Positions 52,572-60,711 of a stretch of DNA of 64,000 nucleotides are shown here, piece after piece. Each line of letters starts with the position of its first letter. Position 1 is the first letter of the stretch. A model generated the notes under the pieces. It did no database searches. It saw nothing but the letters and a program-made list of their open reading frames with translations, and was not told the origin of the DNA. The stretch covers positions 1 through 64,000 of the forward strand of contig JAQAZG010000015.1 of the NCBI GenBank assembly GCA_027864655.1. The letters are read 5' to 3'. The stretch is from Oleispirillum naphthae (GTDB lineage: Bacteria > Pseudomonadota > Alphaproteobacteria > Rhodospirillales > Rhodospirillaceae). The position numbers were made by a program, and so were the translations under genes.

Positions 52572-53015
52572 ATGTCCGAAGATACGCTCATCAACAGCAA
52601 GTGCGGCCACACTGAAAAACTCGACGAACCCGCGGAGCTCTCCGAACGAACCGGGTCCGTCTATACGAAGAACGACTGGGGGACCGACATGGCCTCCCTC
52701 ACCGTGCGCCACCGTTGCGGCAACGATCCCGACAAGCAGGAAGAGACGACCTATTACAACGTCGCCACCGGCAGCACGGTCGGCCCCTTCTCCATCGGCT
52801 ACGAGACCGGGGCCGGATCGCCGTTCGATTACTGGTGGATCAAGTTCATGCTCAACAACGGCAAGGTCTACACCATCAAGGACAACTTCTACTGCTACAT
52901 CAGTTCCTCGGACAGCGGGAGGGTGGACCTGCGGATCGACGGGGCGGAGTCCAAACTGTTCGTAAAATTCTCGAGTTCGAGCTCCTGCAAGGTCAGCATC
53001 GACCCCACCGACTGA
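52572..53015 (+). CDS. Hypothetical beta-rich protein, possibly 'Up-regulated in Daf-2'-like
   Basis: 147 residues from ATG 52572. Mostly predicted beta structure with many aromatic, Ser and Thr residues: MASLTVRHRCGNDPDKQEET, YNVATGSTVGPFSIGYETGA, SPFDYWWIKFMLNNGKVYTI, DNFYCYISSSDSGRVDLRID. The order of a conserved His strand, a Gly-Pro turn, YxTG, DYWW and a Cys-containing strand recalls the 'Up-regulated in Daf-2' domain described in eukaryotes and some bacteria, but this is a memory match with low certainty. No signal peptide or membrane helix. It precedes the next unknown gene by 40 bases on the same strand. Confidence 0.6.
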   Translation: MSEDTLINSKCGHTEKLDEPAELSERTGSVYTKNDWGTDMASLTVRHRCGNDPDKQEETTYYNVATGSTVGPFSIGYETGAGSPFDYWWIKFMLNNGKVYTIKDNFYCYISSSDSGRVDLRIDGAESKLFVKFSSSSSCKVSIDPTD

Positions 53016-53055
53016 ACCGGAAGAACATCCGGATAGCCGAAAGGGAGAGATATTC

Positions 53056-53988
53056 ATGCTGCGCATCGTGATCGACGTGTTCTCGGGGCGGGACGACCCG
53101 TTCTGGGAGATCGGTGGGCCCGCCGCCCGTACCTTTCTGGAGCGGGCGGCCGCCGCGCCGCGGGCGCTGAACACCGGGCCTGCGCCGTCCCTCCTCGGCT
53201 TCCGGGGGCTCGCCGTGGAGATTGCCGACCCGGCCGTTGCCGCGGCGTTCGGCCTGCCCGCCGCCTTCCGACTCGCCGACGGGCAGGCGGAGGACGCCGA
53301 GGCCAGCCGCGGGTTCGCCGCCGACCTCCTGGCACTGGCCCCGCCCCTGGACGGCCTGCGCGACCACGCCCTGGCCGAACTTCCCAACGTGCCCGCTTGG
53401 CGGCCCGACCCGGAGGACCGGAACCGCGGCGAACCCCAGGCCACGGGCAGCCGCGACGCCTGGCCCGACAACGCCTCCACCATCGCCGATGGCTCCTGCG
53501 AAATCGAGACCGGCAGGTACAACCCCGTCTTCTGGAACGGCTGCGCGTTCTGGCTGAGGAACAACAACTGCTATGCCTATGCCTGCAACATGCGGGTCCA
53601 GGTCGCCTCACCGCACGAGTACACGCCGCAGCCCGGCGCCTATTCCCACAAGACCCTGCTCCCCTCGCTGGAATCCGTCCGCGCCTGCGCCCTCGCCGAC
53701 GGCGCCGTGCCACGCACCTCGTGCCGCCCCGCGGCGGAACGGCCCCGCTGGCTCGTCGCCCTCGTCTTCTGGCCGCCGGCAGCATCGTCCGCTTTGTGGG
53801 ACTACCACTGGTACCGCCTACAGGAGGGCGGCGCCTGGGCGCACAAACCCGGGAAGACCATGACCACGACGCGGGACAACTCCGGCGCGGTCATCACCAA
53901 CCCGGAAACCTGCGACCGTGGGCGGTACACCGTCTGGGGAGGCTATCTCTACGTCCCCGTCACCATGAACATCGCCTACCCGTCGTAG
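53056..53988 (+). CDS. Two-domain hypothetical protein with a possible papain-like C-terminus
   Basis: 310 residues from ATG 53056 (GGGAGAG ribosome site). The N-terminal ~110 residues start LRIVIDVFSGRDDPFWEIGG, a pattern seen at the start of many uncharacterised proteins, and end in a helical segment. The C-terminal ~150 residues contain NNNCYAYACN (Cys172), SALWDYHWYRLQEGGAWAHK (His251) and TTTRDNSGAV (Asp274/Asn275), an order compatible with a papain-like or NlpC/P60-like cysteine hydrolase, plus extra Cys. No signal peptide. Probably co-transcribed with the 147-aa gene. An effector or toxin role is speculation. Confidence 0.65.
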   Translation: MLRIVIDVFSGRDDPFWEIGGPAARTFLERAAAAPRALNTGPAPSLLGFRGLAVEIADPAVAAAFGLPAAFRLADGQAEDAEASRGFAADLLALAPPLDGLRDHALAELPNVPAWRPDPEDRNRGEPQATGSRDAWPDNASTIADGSCEIETGRYNPVFWNGCAFWLRNNNCYAYACNMRVQVASPHEYTPQPGAYSHKTLLPSLESVRACALADGAVPRTSCRPAAERPRWLVALVFWPPAASSALWDYHWYRLQEGGAWAHKPGKTMTTTRDNSGAVITNPETCDRGRYTVWGGYLYVPVTMNIAYPS

Positions 53989-54062
53989 AAGCGGCTCCGG
54001 AGCACACGCAGAAGGGCCGCCCCGCGGGCGTGGCGGCGGGGACCGGCCAAGTGAAACCCGCC

Positions 54063-54092
54063 TTGACAGCGGCGGAGAAATTTGAGAATTAT
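54063..54092 (+). promoter_or_regulatory. Promoter of the metB riboswitch transcript
   Basis: Consensus TTGACA (54063-54068), followed after 17-18 bases by GAATTA/AATTAT (54086-54092). Transcription would start near 54099, about 20 bases before the SAM-II aptamer. Confidence 0.65.
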
Positions 54093-54118
54093 CAATTCAA
54101 CGGCATGGCCCACCGCAA

Positions 54119-54178
54119 CGGGCTCGCGGGATTTGATGGGTGCAGCTTGCGACCGCGTGATCAATCGCTAAAGCGCCA
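54119..54178 (+). promoter_or_regulatory. SAM-II riboswitch upstream of metB
   Basis: Matches the SAM-II (SAM-alpha) aptamer: stem strand CGCGG (54125-54129), GATTTG (54130-54135), GCTTGC (54145-54150), the closing CCGCG (54153-54157) and the pseudoknot segment GCTAAAG (54167-54173). The element lies about 120 bases before metB and behind a consensus promoter, and no ORF occupies it. High S-adenosylmethionine should lower metB expression. Known from the class: SAM-II controls methionine genes in Alphaproteobacteria, usually at translation. Confidence 0.85.
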
Positions 54179-54299
54179 CGGAGCCTTTCCGGCGATGTGG
54201 TCCCCTGCGGCCGCGTCGTTGTGGAAGGCTCGAATTGTTTGGGCGGCTCCCCATATGCGGTCTCCGGGCGACGACAGCGCCACCTTTCGGAGAACCGCC

Positions 54300-55472
54300 A
54301 TGACGCAGACCACCCGACGTTCCTCCCGCACCATTGCCGCGCGCGCCGGAATCGATGCCGACGCCGCCTATGGCGCGATCACCCCGCCGATCGTCACCTC
54401 CAGCAACTTTTCCTTCGCCGGATTCGACGCCAAGCGCACCTACGACTACACCCGCAGCGGCAACCCGACGCGCGACGCCCTGGCCGGGGCCCTGGCGGAG
54501 CTGGAGGGCGGCGCGGGCGCGGTGATCACCGCAACCGGCATGTCGGCGCTGGACCTGGCGTTCGGGCTCTTGTCCGCCGGGGATCTGGTGCTGGCGCCGC
54601 ACGATTGCTATGGCGGCACCCACCGGCTGCTTTGCACCCGCGCCGCCAAGGGGCACATCCGCGTCGTCTTCGCCGACCTCACCGATCCCGGGAATCTGGA
54701 CGCCGCCTTCGCCGAGCCGCCGAAACTGGTGCTGATCGAAACCCCGAGCAACCCGCTCCTGCGCATCACCGACATCGCGGCGGTGGCGGCGCGGGCCAAG
54801 GCGGCGGGCGCGCTGGTGGTGGCGGACAACACCTTCCTCTCCCCCGCCTTGCAGCAGCCGCTCGGCCTGGGGGCGGACATCGTGGTCCACTCGCTGACCA
54901 AATACGTCAACGGCCACTCCGACGTGGTCGGCGGCGCGGTGGTCGCCAAGACCGCCGCCCTCTCCGAGGTACTGGCGGCGCTGGCCAACGCCACCGGCGT
55001 CACCGGCGCGCCGTTCGACAGTTGGCTGGTGCTGCGCGGCCTGCGCACCCTCGACCTGCGCATCGCCGCGCAGTGCAAGAGCGCCGCGGCGATCGCCAAG
55101 TTCCTCTCCACCCAGCCCGCCGTGGGCAAGGTCTATTACCCCGGCCTGGCGGACCACCCCGGCCACGCCCTGGCGAAGCGCCAGCAGAAGGATTTCGGCG
55201 CCATGCTCTCCTTCGAACTCGCCGACGCCGCCGCGGTGGAGCCCTTCGTCGATGCGCTCACCCGCCCCGGCGCGCCGTTCAGCCTCGCCGAATCCCTCGG
55301 CGGTTTCGAAAGCCTGATCGCCCATCCCGCCACCATGACCCACGCCGCCATGGACCCCGAGGCGCGCAAGACCGCAGGCATCACCGACGGCCTGCTCCGC
55401 GTCTCCACCGGCCTGGAGGATGTGGCGGACCTGAAAAAGGCGCTGAAATCCGCCTTCCACGCCATCGGTTGA
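54300..55472 (+). CDS. metB: Cystathionine gamma-synthase family enzyme (MetB-like)
   Basis: PLP enzyme of methionine synthesis joining an activated homoserine with cysteine, or with sulfide in the MetZ subtype. 390 residues from ATG 54300; the frame is open far upstream but nothing there is MetB-like. Closely follows E. coli MetB: DYTRSGNPTRDALAGALAEL, APHDCYGGTHRL, ETPSNPLLRITDIAAVA, VADNTFLSPALQQPLGLGAD, PLP lysine in HSLTKYVNGHSDVVGG, VTGAPFDSWLVLRGL, and LAESLGGFESLIAHPATMTH. The SAM-II riboswitch upstream supports the methionine assignment. Confidence 0.93.
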   Translation: MTQTTRRSSRTIAARAGIDADAAYGAITPPIVTSSNFSFAGFDAKRTYDYTRSGNPTRDALAGALAELEGGAGAVITATGMSALDLAFGLLSAGDLVLAPHDCYGGTHRLLCTRAAKGHIRVVFADLTDPGNLDAAFAEPPKLVLIETPSNPLLRITDIAAVAARAKAAGALVVADNTFLSPALQQPLGLGADIVVHSLTKYVNGHSDVVGGAVVAKTAALSEVLAALANATGVTGAPFDSWLVLRGLRTLDLRIAAQCKSAAAIAKFLSTQPAVGKVYYPGLADHPGHALAKRQQKDFGAMLSFELADAAAVEPFVDALTRPGAPFSLAESLGGFESLIAHPATMTHAAMDPEARKTAGITDGLLRVSTGLEDVADLKKALKSAFHAIG

Positions 55473-55473
55473 A

Positions 55474-55636
55474 CACAAAAACTTTCCGGAGGGACTCGGT
55501 CCCTCCGGACCTCCCATAACTTGTTTTTCGCCGCGCAGCGGCAAGCAACATCTCCCATTGCCGTTATAGCGCTACGCGCAAAAACCAAAGTTATCGGGTG
55601 CGCGAGGGGGCCGAGCCCCCTCGCAAGGTTTTCCCC
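55474..55636. repeat. Mosaic palindromic repeat, copy 11
   Basis: CAAAAACTTTCCGGAGGGAC hairpin with GGTCCCTCCGG, CCTCCCATAACTTGTTTTTC, CGCCGCGCAGCGGC, TATAGCGCTACGCGCAAAAA, and the end hairpin GAGGGGGCCGAGCCCCCTCG followed by CAAGGTTTTCCCC. It starts two bases after the metB stop; the D palindrome is degenerate. Confidence 0.88.
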
Positions 55637-55694
55637 TTTGGTTTTCCCCTGCCCCATATTAACATATATAAACTGTATAATAATTTTATTTCTA

Positions 55695-55723
55695 TTGACT
55701 AAGTGTGGAATAGTTCATATCTA
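55695..55723 (+). promoter_or_regulatory. Promoter of cysK
   Basis: TTGACT (55695-55700), 17 bases, TATCTA (55718-55723), within a very AT-rich patch (55650-55725). The patch also has TATAAACTGTATAATAATTT further upstream, which could be a second promoter or regulator site. Confidence 0.65.
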
Positions 55724-55763
55724 CGGCCTTAGACACTGAAACCGGCAGCAAGGACGGCATGCC

Positions 55764-56720
55764 ATGACCCGTATCTATTCCGACAACGCGCAATCCATCG
55801 GCCGCACGCCTCTGGTCCGGCTCAACCGCGTCGCCCCCGGCGGGGCGGTGGTTCTCGCCAAGATCGAGGGCCGCAACCCGGCCTATTCGGTGAAGTGCCG
55901 GTTGGGCGCGGCGCTGGTCTGGGATGCGGAGAAGAAGGGCCTGCTCGGCCCGGGGGTGGAGATCGTCGAGCCCACCTCCGGCAACACCGGCATTGCGCTG
56001 GCCTATGTGGCGGCGGCCAGGGGCTACAAGCTCACCCTGCTGATGCCCGAGACGATGAGCCTGGAGCGCCGCCGGGTGCTGAAGTTCCTCGGCGCGAACC
56101 TGGTGCTCACCCCCGGCCCGGAGGGCATGGCGGGCGCGGTGCGCCGTGCCGAGGAGATCGCCGCTTCGGACCCGAAGCGCTACTACCTGCCGCAGCAGTT
56201 CAAGAACCCGGCCAACCCGGCGATCCACGAGGCGACCACCGGCCCGGAAATCTGGGACGACACCGCGGGCGGCATCGACGTTCTGGTTTCCGGCGTCGGC
56301 ACCGGCGGCACGATCACCGGGATTTCCCGCTTCATCAAGGGGACCAAGGGCAAGGCGATCACCTCGGTGGCGGTGGAGCCCGCGGCCAGCCCGGTGATCC
56401 GCCAGTATCTGGGGAAGGAGACGATCGCCCCCGGCCCGCACAAGATTCAGGGCATCGGCGCGGGGTTCATCCCCGACACCCTGGACGTTTCGGTGATCGA
56501 CCGGGTGGAAGCGGTGGAGAACGACGCGGCGATCGATTTCGCCCGCCGCCTCGCCCGGGAGGAGGGCATCCTCGCGGGCATCTCCTCCGGCGCGGCGGCG
56601 GCGGCGGCGGCGAAGCTGGCCGCGGACCCGGCGTTCGCGGGAAAGACCATCGTCGCCATCCTGCCCGATGCGGCGGAGCGCTATCTCTCCTCCGCCCTGT
56701 TCGAGGGCATCGAGGCGTGA
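55764..56720 (+). CDS. cysK: Cysteine synthase A
   Basis: PLP enzyme making cysteine from O-acetylserine and sulfide. 318 residues. PLP lysine K44 in [20 protein letters not shown], substrate loop PTSGNTGI (70-77), [17 protein letters not shown] phosphate loop, [16 protein letters not shown] and [15 protein letters not shown]. Ribosome site AAGGACGGC. It lies next to metB, grouping sulfur-amino-acid synthesis, but has its own promoter after the repeat. It converges with the FkbM gene with no spacer. Confidence 0.97.
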   Translation: MTRIYSDNAQSIGRTPLVRLNRVAPGGAVVLAKIEGRNPAYSVKCRLGAALVWDAEKKGLLGPGVEIVEPTSGNTGIALAYVAAARGYKLTLLMPETMSLERRRVLKFLGANLVLTPGPEGMAGAVRRAEEIAASDPKRYYLPQQFKNPANPAIHEATTGPEIWDDTAGGIDVLVSGVGTGGTITGISRFIKGTKGKAITSVAVEPAASPVIRQYLGKETIAPGPHKIQGIGAGFIPDTLDVSVIDRVEAVENDAAIDFARRLAREEGILAGISSGAAAAAAAKLAADPAFAGKTIVAILPDAAERYLSSALFEGIEA

Positions 56721-58181
56721 TCAGCCGATGATCCCGTCCGCCACATCCCGCCAGGCCGCGCGGTTGCGCGGGAAGGAGAGGGCTTCGTCGCGGCAGAAGC
56801 GGTGAAGCCCTTTCGCCAGGAGCAGCACCATCATGCGGCCGGTGCGGGGCAGGCGGTCCGGGTCGCGCACATGCAGGGGCAGGCGCTGCAGAAACCCCCG
56901 GAGATCGAAATAGGACGAGTGCGCCACCTGCAGGGTGATGAACTCGGCCACGCGGAAACCCGCCCATTCCCCCGGCGGCAGGGTTGAAACCCGCGCCAGA
57001 GACTCCGGCAACGGCGGCAGCACCGGCCACATGACCGGCCAATCCGTCAGGCCGCGGCGGCGTTCCATATCCGCCGCCAGGGCGACGGCGGCGTCGCGGT
57101 TGCCGAGAGCGTGCAGGAAATGCAGCTTCAACAGGCCCACCTCGGCGCGGGCGGCCTGTTGCGGCGGCAAGCCGCCGAGGGACTCCCACCCCGCCAGCCA
57201 GAGGCGCAGGCGGCGTTCCGGCGCGGCGGTTGCGTCCGCCGCTTCCAGCGCCGCCGCCAGCGCCGCGGCATAGGCCTGCGGCACTGCGCCGCCCAGGCAG
57301 GCGGCGGACCAGCCGTCGATCCACGGCGCGGCGAAGGGCAGCATTTCCAGCCGCGCCAGAACCACCGGCAGGCGAGGCAGAAAATCCCCCGCTTCCCGCG
57401 CCACGTCGTCCCACGAAAGCAGCAGCCCGCGCGCCCGCAGGGTCTCGGCGCGGTCCGGCTTGCAGGCGAAGAGATTGAGGCATTCGCCCTGCCCCTCCCG
57501 ATACGGCAGCAAAACCCCCGCCTCCGGCGCCAGGAAGAAAAGGCCGTAGCCGAGCGCGCGGAAGGCATCGAGCAGCGCGGCGCTCACCGCGTCACCGCGG
57601 ATCGCCTCGAACATCACCAGGGGGGACTGTTCGGCGAACACCCGCGCGCCGCCGCGCAGGATCGCCAGTTCCTCCTCTTCCGCATCGAGCTTGACGAAAT
57701 CGATGCGCACATCGGGAAAATACTCCGCCGCGCAGGCATCGAGGGTGCGCACCCGCACCATCTCCGTGCGCCCGGTTCCGCCGTGCAGGGTGTTGAGCTC
57801 GCTGTCTTCCGCGACCGCCATGGGGGCATCGCGCGCGCTGTCCGAAAGCGCCGCCGGAATCACCGTGACGGTATCGCCGAAGCGGTTTTCCGCGATGCTT
57901 TCGATCAGCTTTTCCCGCGGCATCGCGGTCGGCTCGAAGGCCCAGACGCGTCCCGGACCGAGCCTTGCCGCCATCGACAGGGCATAGACCCCGTGGTTCG
58001 CGCCGATGTCGAGGACCGCCATGCCCGGCTCCACCCAGCGGCGGATGAACCGGATTTCGTCCTCGAACCAGTCTTCCTGTTCCAGCAGGACGTACGGCGT
58101 CATCTGGCGCAGCGTCGGGGCGACGCAGACCGTCGCCTCGCCCGCCAGCGAAAGCTTCCAGGATTTTCCCGCCGTCCCCAT
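56721..58181 (-). CDS. FkbM-family methyltransferase with a long unknown C-terminal region
   Basis: 486 residues from ATG 58181 (GAGGGACGG). Residues ~35-240 are an FkbM-type SAM-dependent methyltransferase: RFIRRWVEPGMAVLDIGANH with the SAM loop VLDIGANHGVYAL (57-69), VWAFEPTAMPREKLIESIAE, FVKLDAEEEELAILRGGARV. In the last motif the usual Glu-Gly after KxD is Glu-Glu. Residues ~260-486 are helical and Ala/Leu-rich, without a domain I recognise (LPFAAPWIDGWSAACLGGAV, WPVMWPVLPPLPESLARVST). FkbM enzymes usually methylate sugars in glycans or antibiotics. The substrate is unknown, and no glycan cluster surrounds it. Confidence 0.85.
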   Translation of the reverse strand: MGTAGKSWKLSLAGEATVCVAPTLRQMTPYVLLEQEDWFEDEIRFIRRWVEPGMAVLDIGANHGVYALSMAARLGPGRVWAFEPTAMPREKLIESIAENRFGDTVTVIPAALSDSARDAPMAVAEDSELNTLHGGTGRTEMVRVRTLDACAAEYFPDVRIDFVKLDAEEEELAILRGGARVFAEQSPLVMFEAIRGDAVSAALLDAFRALGYGLFFLAPEAGVLLPYREGQGECLNLFACKPDRAETLRARGLLLSWDDVAREAGDFLPRLPVVLARLEMLPFAAPWIDGWSAACLGGAVPQAYAAALAAALEAADATAAPERRLRLWLAGWESLGGLPPQQAARAEVGLLKLHFLHALGNRDAAVALAADMERRRGLTDWPVMWPVLPPLPESLARVSTLPPGEWAGFRVAEFITLQVAHSSYFDLRGFLQRLPLHVRDPDRLPRTGRMMVLLLAKGLHRFCRDEALSFPRNRAAWRDVADGIIG

Positions 58182-58293
58182 CGCCGTCCCTCTCCGGTCG
58201 TATCCACGCGGCCCGTCCACTTTCCGATCCCGCCCACACCCCGTCAAGAGGGGCCGCCCCGCGGCGCGGCACGCGCCGCGCGCCGCGTTCCCC

Positions 58294-58536
58294 CTAGTGC
58301 GCGCAGATCTTCCCCAATTCCGTATTGAAGCCCGCGCCGCCGGGCACGAACTTGCCCCGCTCCGCCAGGAAGTCCACCAGTTCGCGCGCCGTCATCCCCT
58401 CGGCGGAGCAGGTGTGGAAGCGGCAGGCCGCGCCGAAGCGTGCCGCGATCGCCGCGACGAGGGCCTCGGCGGAGGCGAATCCCTCCTCCGACTCCAGCAT
58501 CATGTGCAGGACCTCGTGACCGTGAACCGAGCCCAT
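58294..58536 (-). CDS. YecH-family putative metal-binding protein
   Basis: 80-residue YecH (DUF2492) family protein, of unknown physiological role but with conserved His and Cys suited to metal binding. ATG 58536 follows GGAGGGAAGC. Seen: GSVHGHEVLHMMLESEEGFA (His5, His7), ARFGAACRFHTCSAEGMTAR (Cys/His/Cys), ELVDFLAERGKFVPGGAGFN, and a final ICAH. Divergent from ggt; its promoter lies inside an inverted repeat (separate entry). Confidence 0.9.
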   Translation of the reverse strand: MGSVHGHEVLHMMLESEEGFASAEALVAAIAARFGAACRFHTCSAEGMTARELVDFLAERGKFVPGGAGFNTELGKICAH

Positions 58537-58596
58537 GCTTCCCTCCAAGCCGTTGCGGAATCGTGCGCGGCCGCAGCGGCCCAGGCACTTTTCTGG

Positions 58597-58635
58597 AATG
58601 TATCAAAGATTACCTTGGGGTCAATAATAATCTTT
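58597..58635 (-). promoter_or_regulatory. yecH promoter within an inverted repeat
   Basis: On the minus strand TTGACC (58624-58619) and TACATT (58602-58597) are 16 bases apart. The palindrome AAAGATTA (58605-58612) / TAATCTTT (58628-58635), with a 15-base spacer, overlaps the -35 and spacer. It lies between divergent yecH and ggt, so a bound protein could affect both. Confidence 0.5.
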
Positions 58636-58711
58636 TTCCGCGCCGGGGGCTTCGGCGGCGCGGCGGCGCGCCCATCTGCAAGCGGATGTCCACGGCGAAA
58701 GGAGGAAGTCC

Positions 58712-60487
58712 ATGCCCCGGCGGAACACGCGTGCGGCGCTTGCCCTGGCCGCCTGTCTTGCGGCGGGGAGCGCGCAGGCCGCCTCCCAGCCAGCGGTGGA
58801 GGCCGCCAACGGCATGGTCGTCTCGTCGCAGCGCCTCGCCTCCGAGGCCGGACTCGCCATGCTCCAGGCGGGCGGCAACGCGGTGGATGCGGCGGTGGCG
58901 GTGGGCTATGCGCTGGCCGTGGTCAACCCCTGCTGCGGCAACATCGGCGGCGGCGGCTTCATGACCGTCCACCTCGCCACCGGGGCGGGCGCACCGCGCG
59001 ACGCCTTCCTCAATTTCCGCGAAACCGCGCCCGCCGCGGCGCGGGCGGGGATGTACCTGGACGCGCACGGCGAGGTGGTGAAGGGCCTCTCCCTCGACGG
59101 CTACCTCGCCGTAGCGGTGCCGGGCACGGTGATGGGCCTCGACCACGCGCTTTCCCGCTTCGGCACCAAGAGCCGCGCCGAGGCGATGGCGGCGGCGATC
59201 GGCCTCGCCCGCGAGGGCTTCGTGCTCAGCCGCGCCGATACCGACATCATCGCCGCGCGCGCCGCGCGCCTCGCCAAGGATCCGGAGGCGGCGCGCATCT
59301 TCCTCCGCCCCGACGGCACTGCCCCCGCCCCCGGCGAACGCCTGGTGCAGACCGACCTGGCCGCCACCCTCGACCTGATCGCGCAGAGGGGTCCTTCCGC
59401 CTTCTACCACGGCCCCATCGCCAAGGCGGTGGCGGCGGCGAGCAAGGCGCACGGCGGCATCCTCAGCGAGGCCGACTTCGCCGCCTACACCGTGACCGAA
59501 GGCAAGCCGCTCTCCTGCGCCTACCGCGGCTATGCCGTGCTCTCCGCGCCGCCGCCCAGCTCCGGCGGCGTCACCCTGTGCCAGATTCTCAACGTGCTGG
59601 AAGGCTACGACATCCGCGCCATGGGCTTCCGCTCCGCGCGCTCGGTGCACCTGATGACCGAGGCGATGCGCCACGCCTACCTCGACCGCAACACCCTGCT
59701 CGGCGACCCGACGTTCGTGCCCAACCCGCTGCCGCGCCTGCTCTCCAAAGAGTACGCCGCGGAAATCCGCGCGCGGATCGACCCGGACAAGGCGACGCCC
59801 TCGGCGGAACTCGCCCCCGGCACGCCGCCCCACGAAAAGCCGGAAACCACCCACTACTCGGTGGTGGACGCGGCGGGCAACGCGGTCGCCGTCACCTACA
59901 CCATCAACGGCGCGTTCGGCGCGGGCGTCGTCGCGCCGGGCACCGGCTTCCTCCTCAACGACGAGATGGACGACTTCACCGCCAAGCCCGGGGTGAAGAA
60001 CCTCTACGGCCTGGTCCAGGGGGAGCGCAACAAGATCGCCCCCGGCAAGCGCCCGCTGTCCTCGATGTCGCCCAGCATCGTCTCCAAGGACGGCCGGGTG
60101 GCGCTGGTGCTGGGCAGCCCCGGCGGCTCGCGCATCATCACCATCGTGCTGGAAACCATCCTCAATGTGGTGGACTACGGCATGGCGCCGCAGGAGGCGG
60201 TGGACGCGCCGCGCATCCATCACCAGTGGCTGCCGGATACCCTCTTCTACGAGCCCTTCGGCCTCTCGCCCGACACCGTCGAACGCCTCGAAGCCATGGG
60301 CCATACGCTCAAGGAACAGAAACCCTGGGGCGCGGCGGAACTCATCCAGGTGGGCGGCAAAGGCCCGGCGCAAAAGGACGCCGACGCCCCGGCCAACGAC
60401 GCCGCGCTCTCCGGCGCGGTGCGTCCGGGCTTCCTCTACGGCGCCAACGACGCCCGCAGACCCGCCGGGGCGGCGGTGGGGTATTGA
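58712..60487 (+). CDS. ggt: Gamma-glutamyltransferase
   Basis: Periplasmic Ntn-hydrolase that cleaves gamma-glutamyl bonds of glutathione. 591 residues with a signal peptide (RAALALAACLAAGSAQAA). Mature start SQPAVEAANGMVVSSQRLAS, AGGNAVDAAVAVGYALAVVN, NIGGGGFMTV (glutamate-binding). The self-cleavage nucleophile is Thr380 in KPETTHYSVVDAAGN, giving the large and small subunits; GTGFLLNDEMDDF and MSPSIV, GSPGGSRIITIV follow. All key residues are present. It is divergent from yecH, and a repeat starts at the stop codon. Confidence 0.95.
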   Translation: MPRRNTRAALALAACLAAGSAQAASQPAVEAANGMVVSSQRLASEAGLAMLQAGGNAVDAAVAVGYALAVVNPCCGNIGGGGFMTVHLATGAGAPRDAFLNFRETAPAAARAGMYLDAHGEVVKGLSLDGYLAVAVPGTVMGLDHALSRFGTKSRAEAMAAAIGLAREGFVLSRADTDIIAARAARLAKDPEAARIFLRPDGTAPAPGERLVQTDLAATLDLIAQRGPSAFYHGPIAKAVAAASKAHGGILSEADFAAYTVTEGKPLSCAYRGYAVLSAPPPSSGGVTLCQILNVLEGYDIRAMGFRSARSVHLMTEAMRHAYLDRNTLLGDPTFVPNPLPRLLSKEYAAEIRARIDPDKATPSAELAPGTPPHEKPETTHYSVVDAAGNAVAVTYTINGAFGAGVVAPGTGFLLNDEMDDFTAKPGVKNLYGLVQGERNKIAPGKRPLSSMSPSIVSKDGRVALVLGSPGGSRIITIVLETILNVVDYGMAPQEAVDAPRIHHQWLPDTLFYEPFGLSPDTVERLEAMGHTLKEQKPWGAAELIQVGGKGPAQKDADAPANDAALSGAVRPGFLYGANDARRPAGAAVGY

Positions 60488-60706
60488 AAAATCAAAACGT
60501 TGCGAGGGGACATTTCCGCCTTGGGAACGCCCACCGGGCGTTCCCACCGCCTCCGGCGGTCGGCTTCAATCCCCTCGCGCACCCCATAACTTTTCGCCGC
60601 GCAGCGGCTATCGACCGTCACGCGGCGTGATGGCCTTATGGCGCTACGCGCAAAAACCAAAAGTCATGGGGGGCGTGGGGGGACCGAGTCCCCCCGCAAA
60701 GTTTTA
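60487..60706. repeat. Mosaic palindromic repeat, copy 12
   Basis: Long copy: CAAAACGTTGCGAGGGGAC, then the nested GGGAACGCCCACCGGGCG and CCGCCTCCGGCGG palindromes in the orientation opposite to copy 3, CCCCTCGC, CACCCCATAACTTTTCGCCG, CGCAGCGGC, CCGTCACGCGGCGTGATGGC, TTATGGCGCTACGCGCAAAA, and the end hairpin GGGGGACCGAGTCCCCC followed by GCAAAGTTTTAG. It lies between convergent ggt and the ABC ATPase gene, where a two-way terminator would be expected. Confidence 0.9.
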
Positions 60707-60711
60707 GCGTG

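Noticed and set aside
19167..60706. The repeat family as a CRISPR array or insertion sequence
   Set aside because: Copies are dispersed, variable in length, lack regular spacers, and no transposase or cas gene is present.
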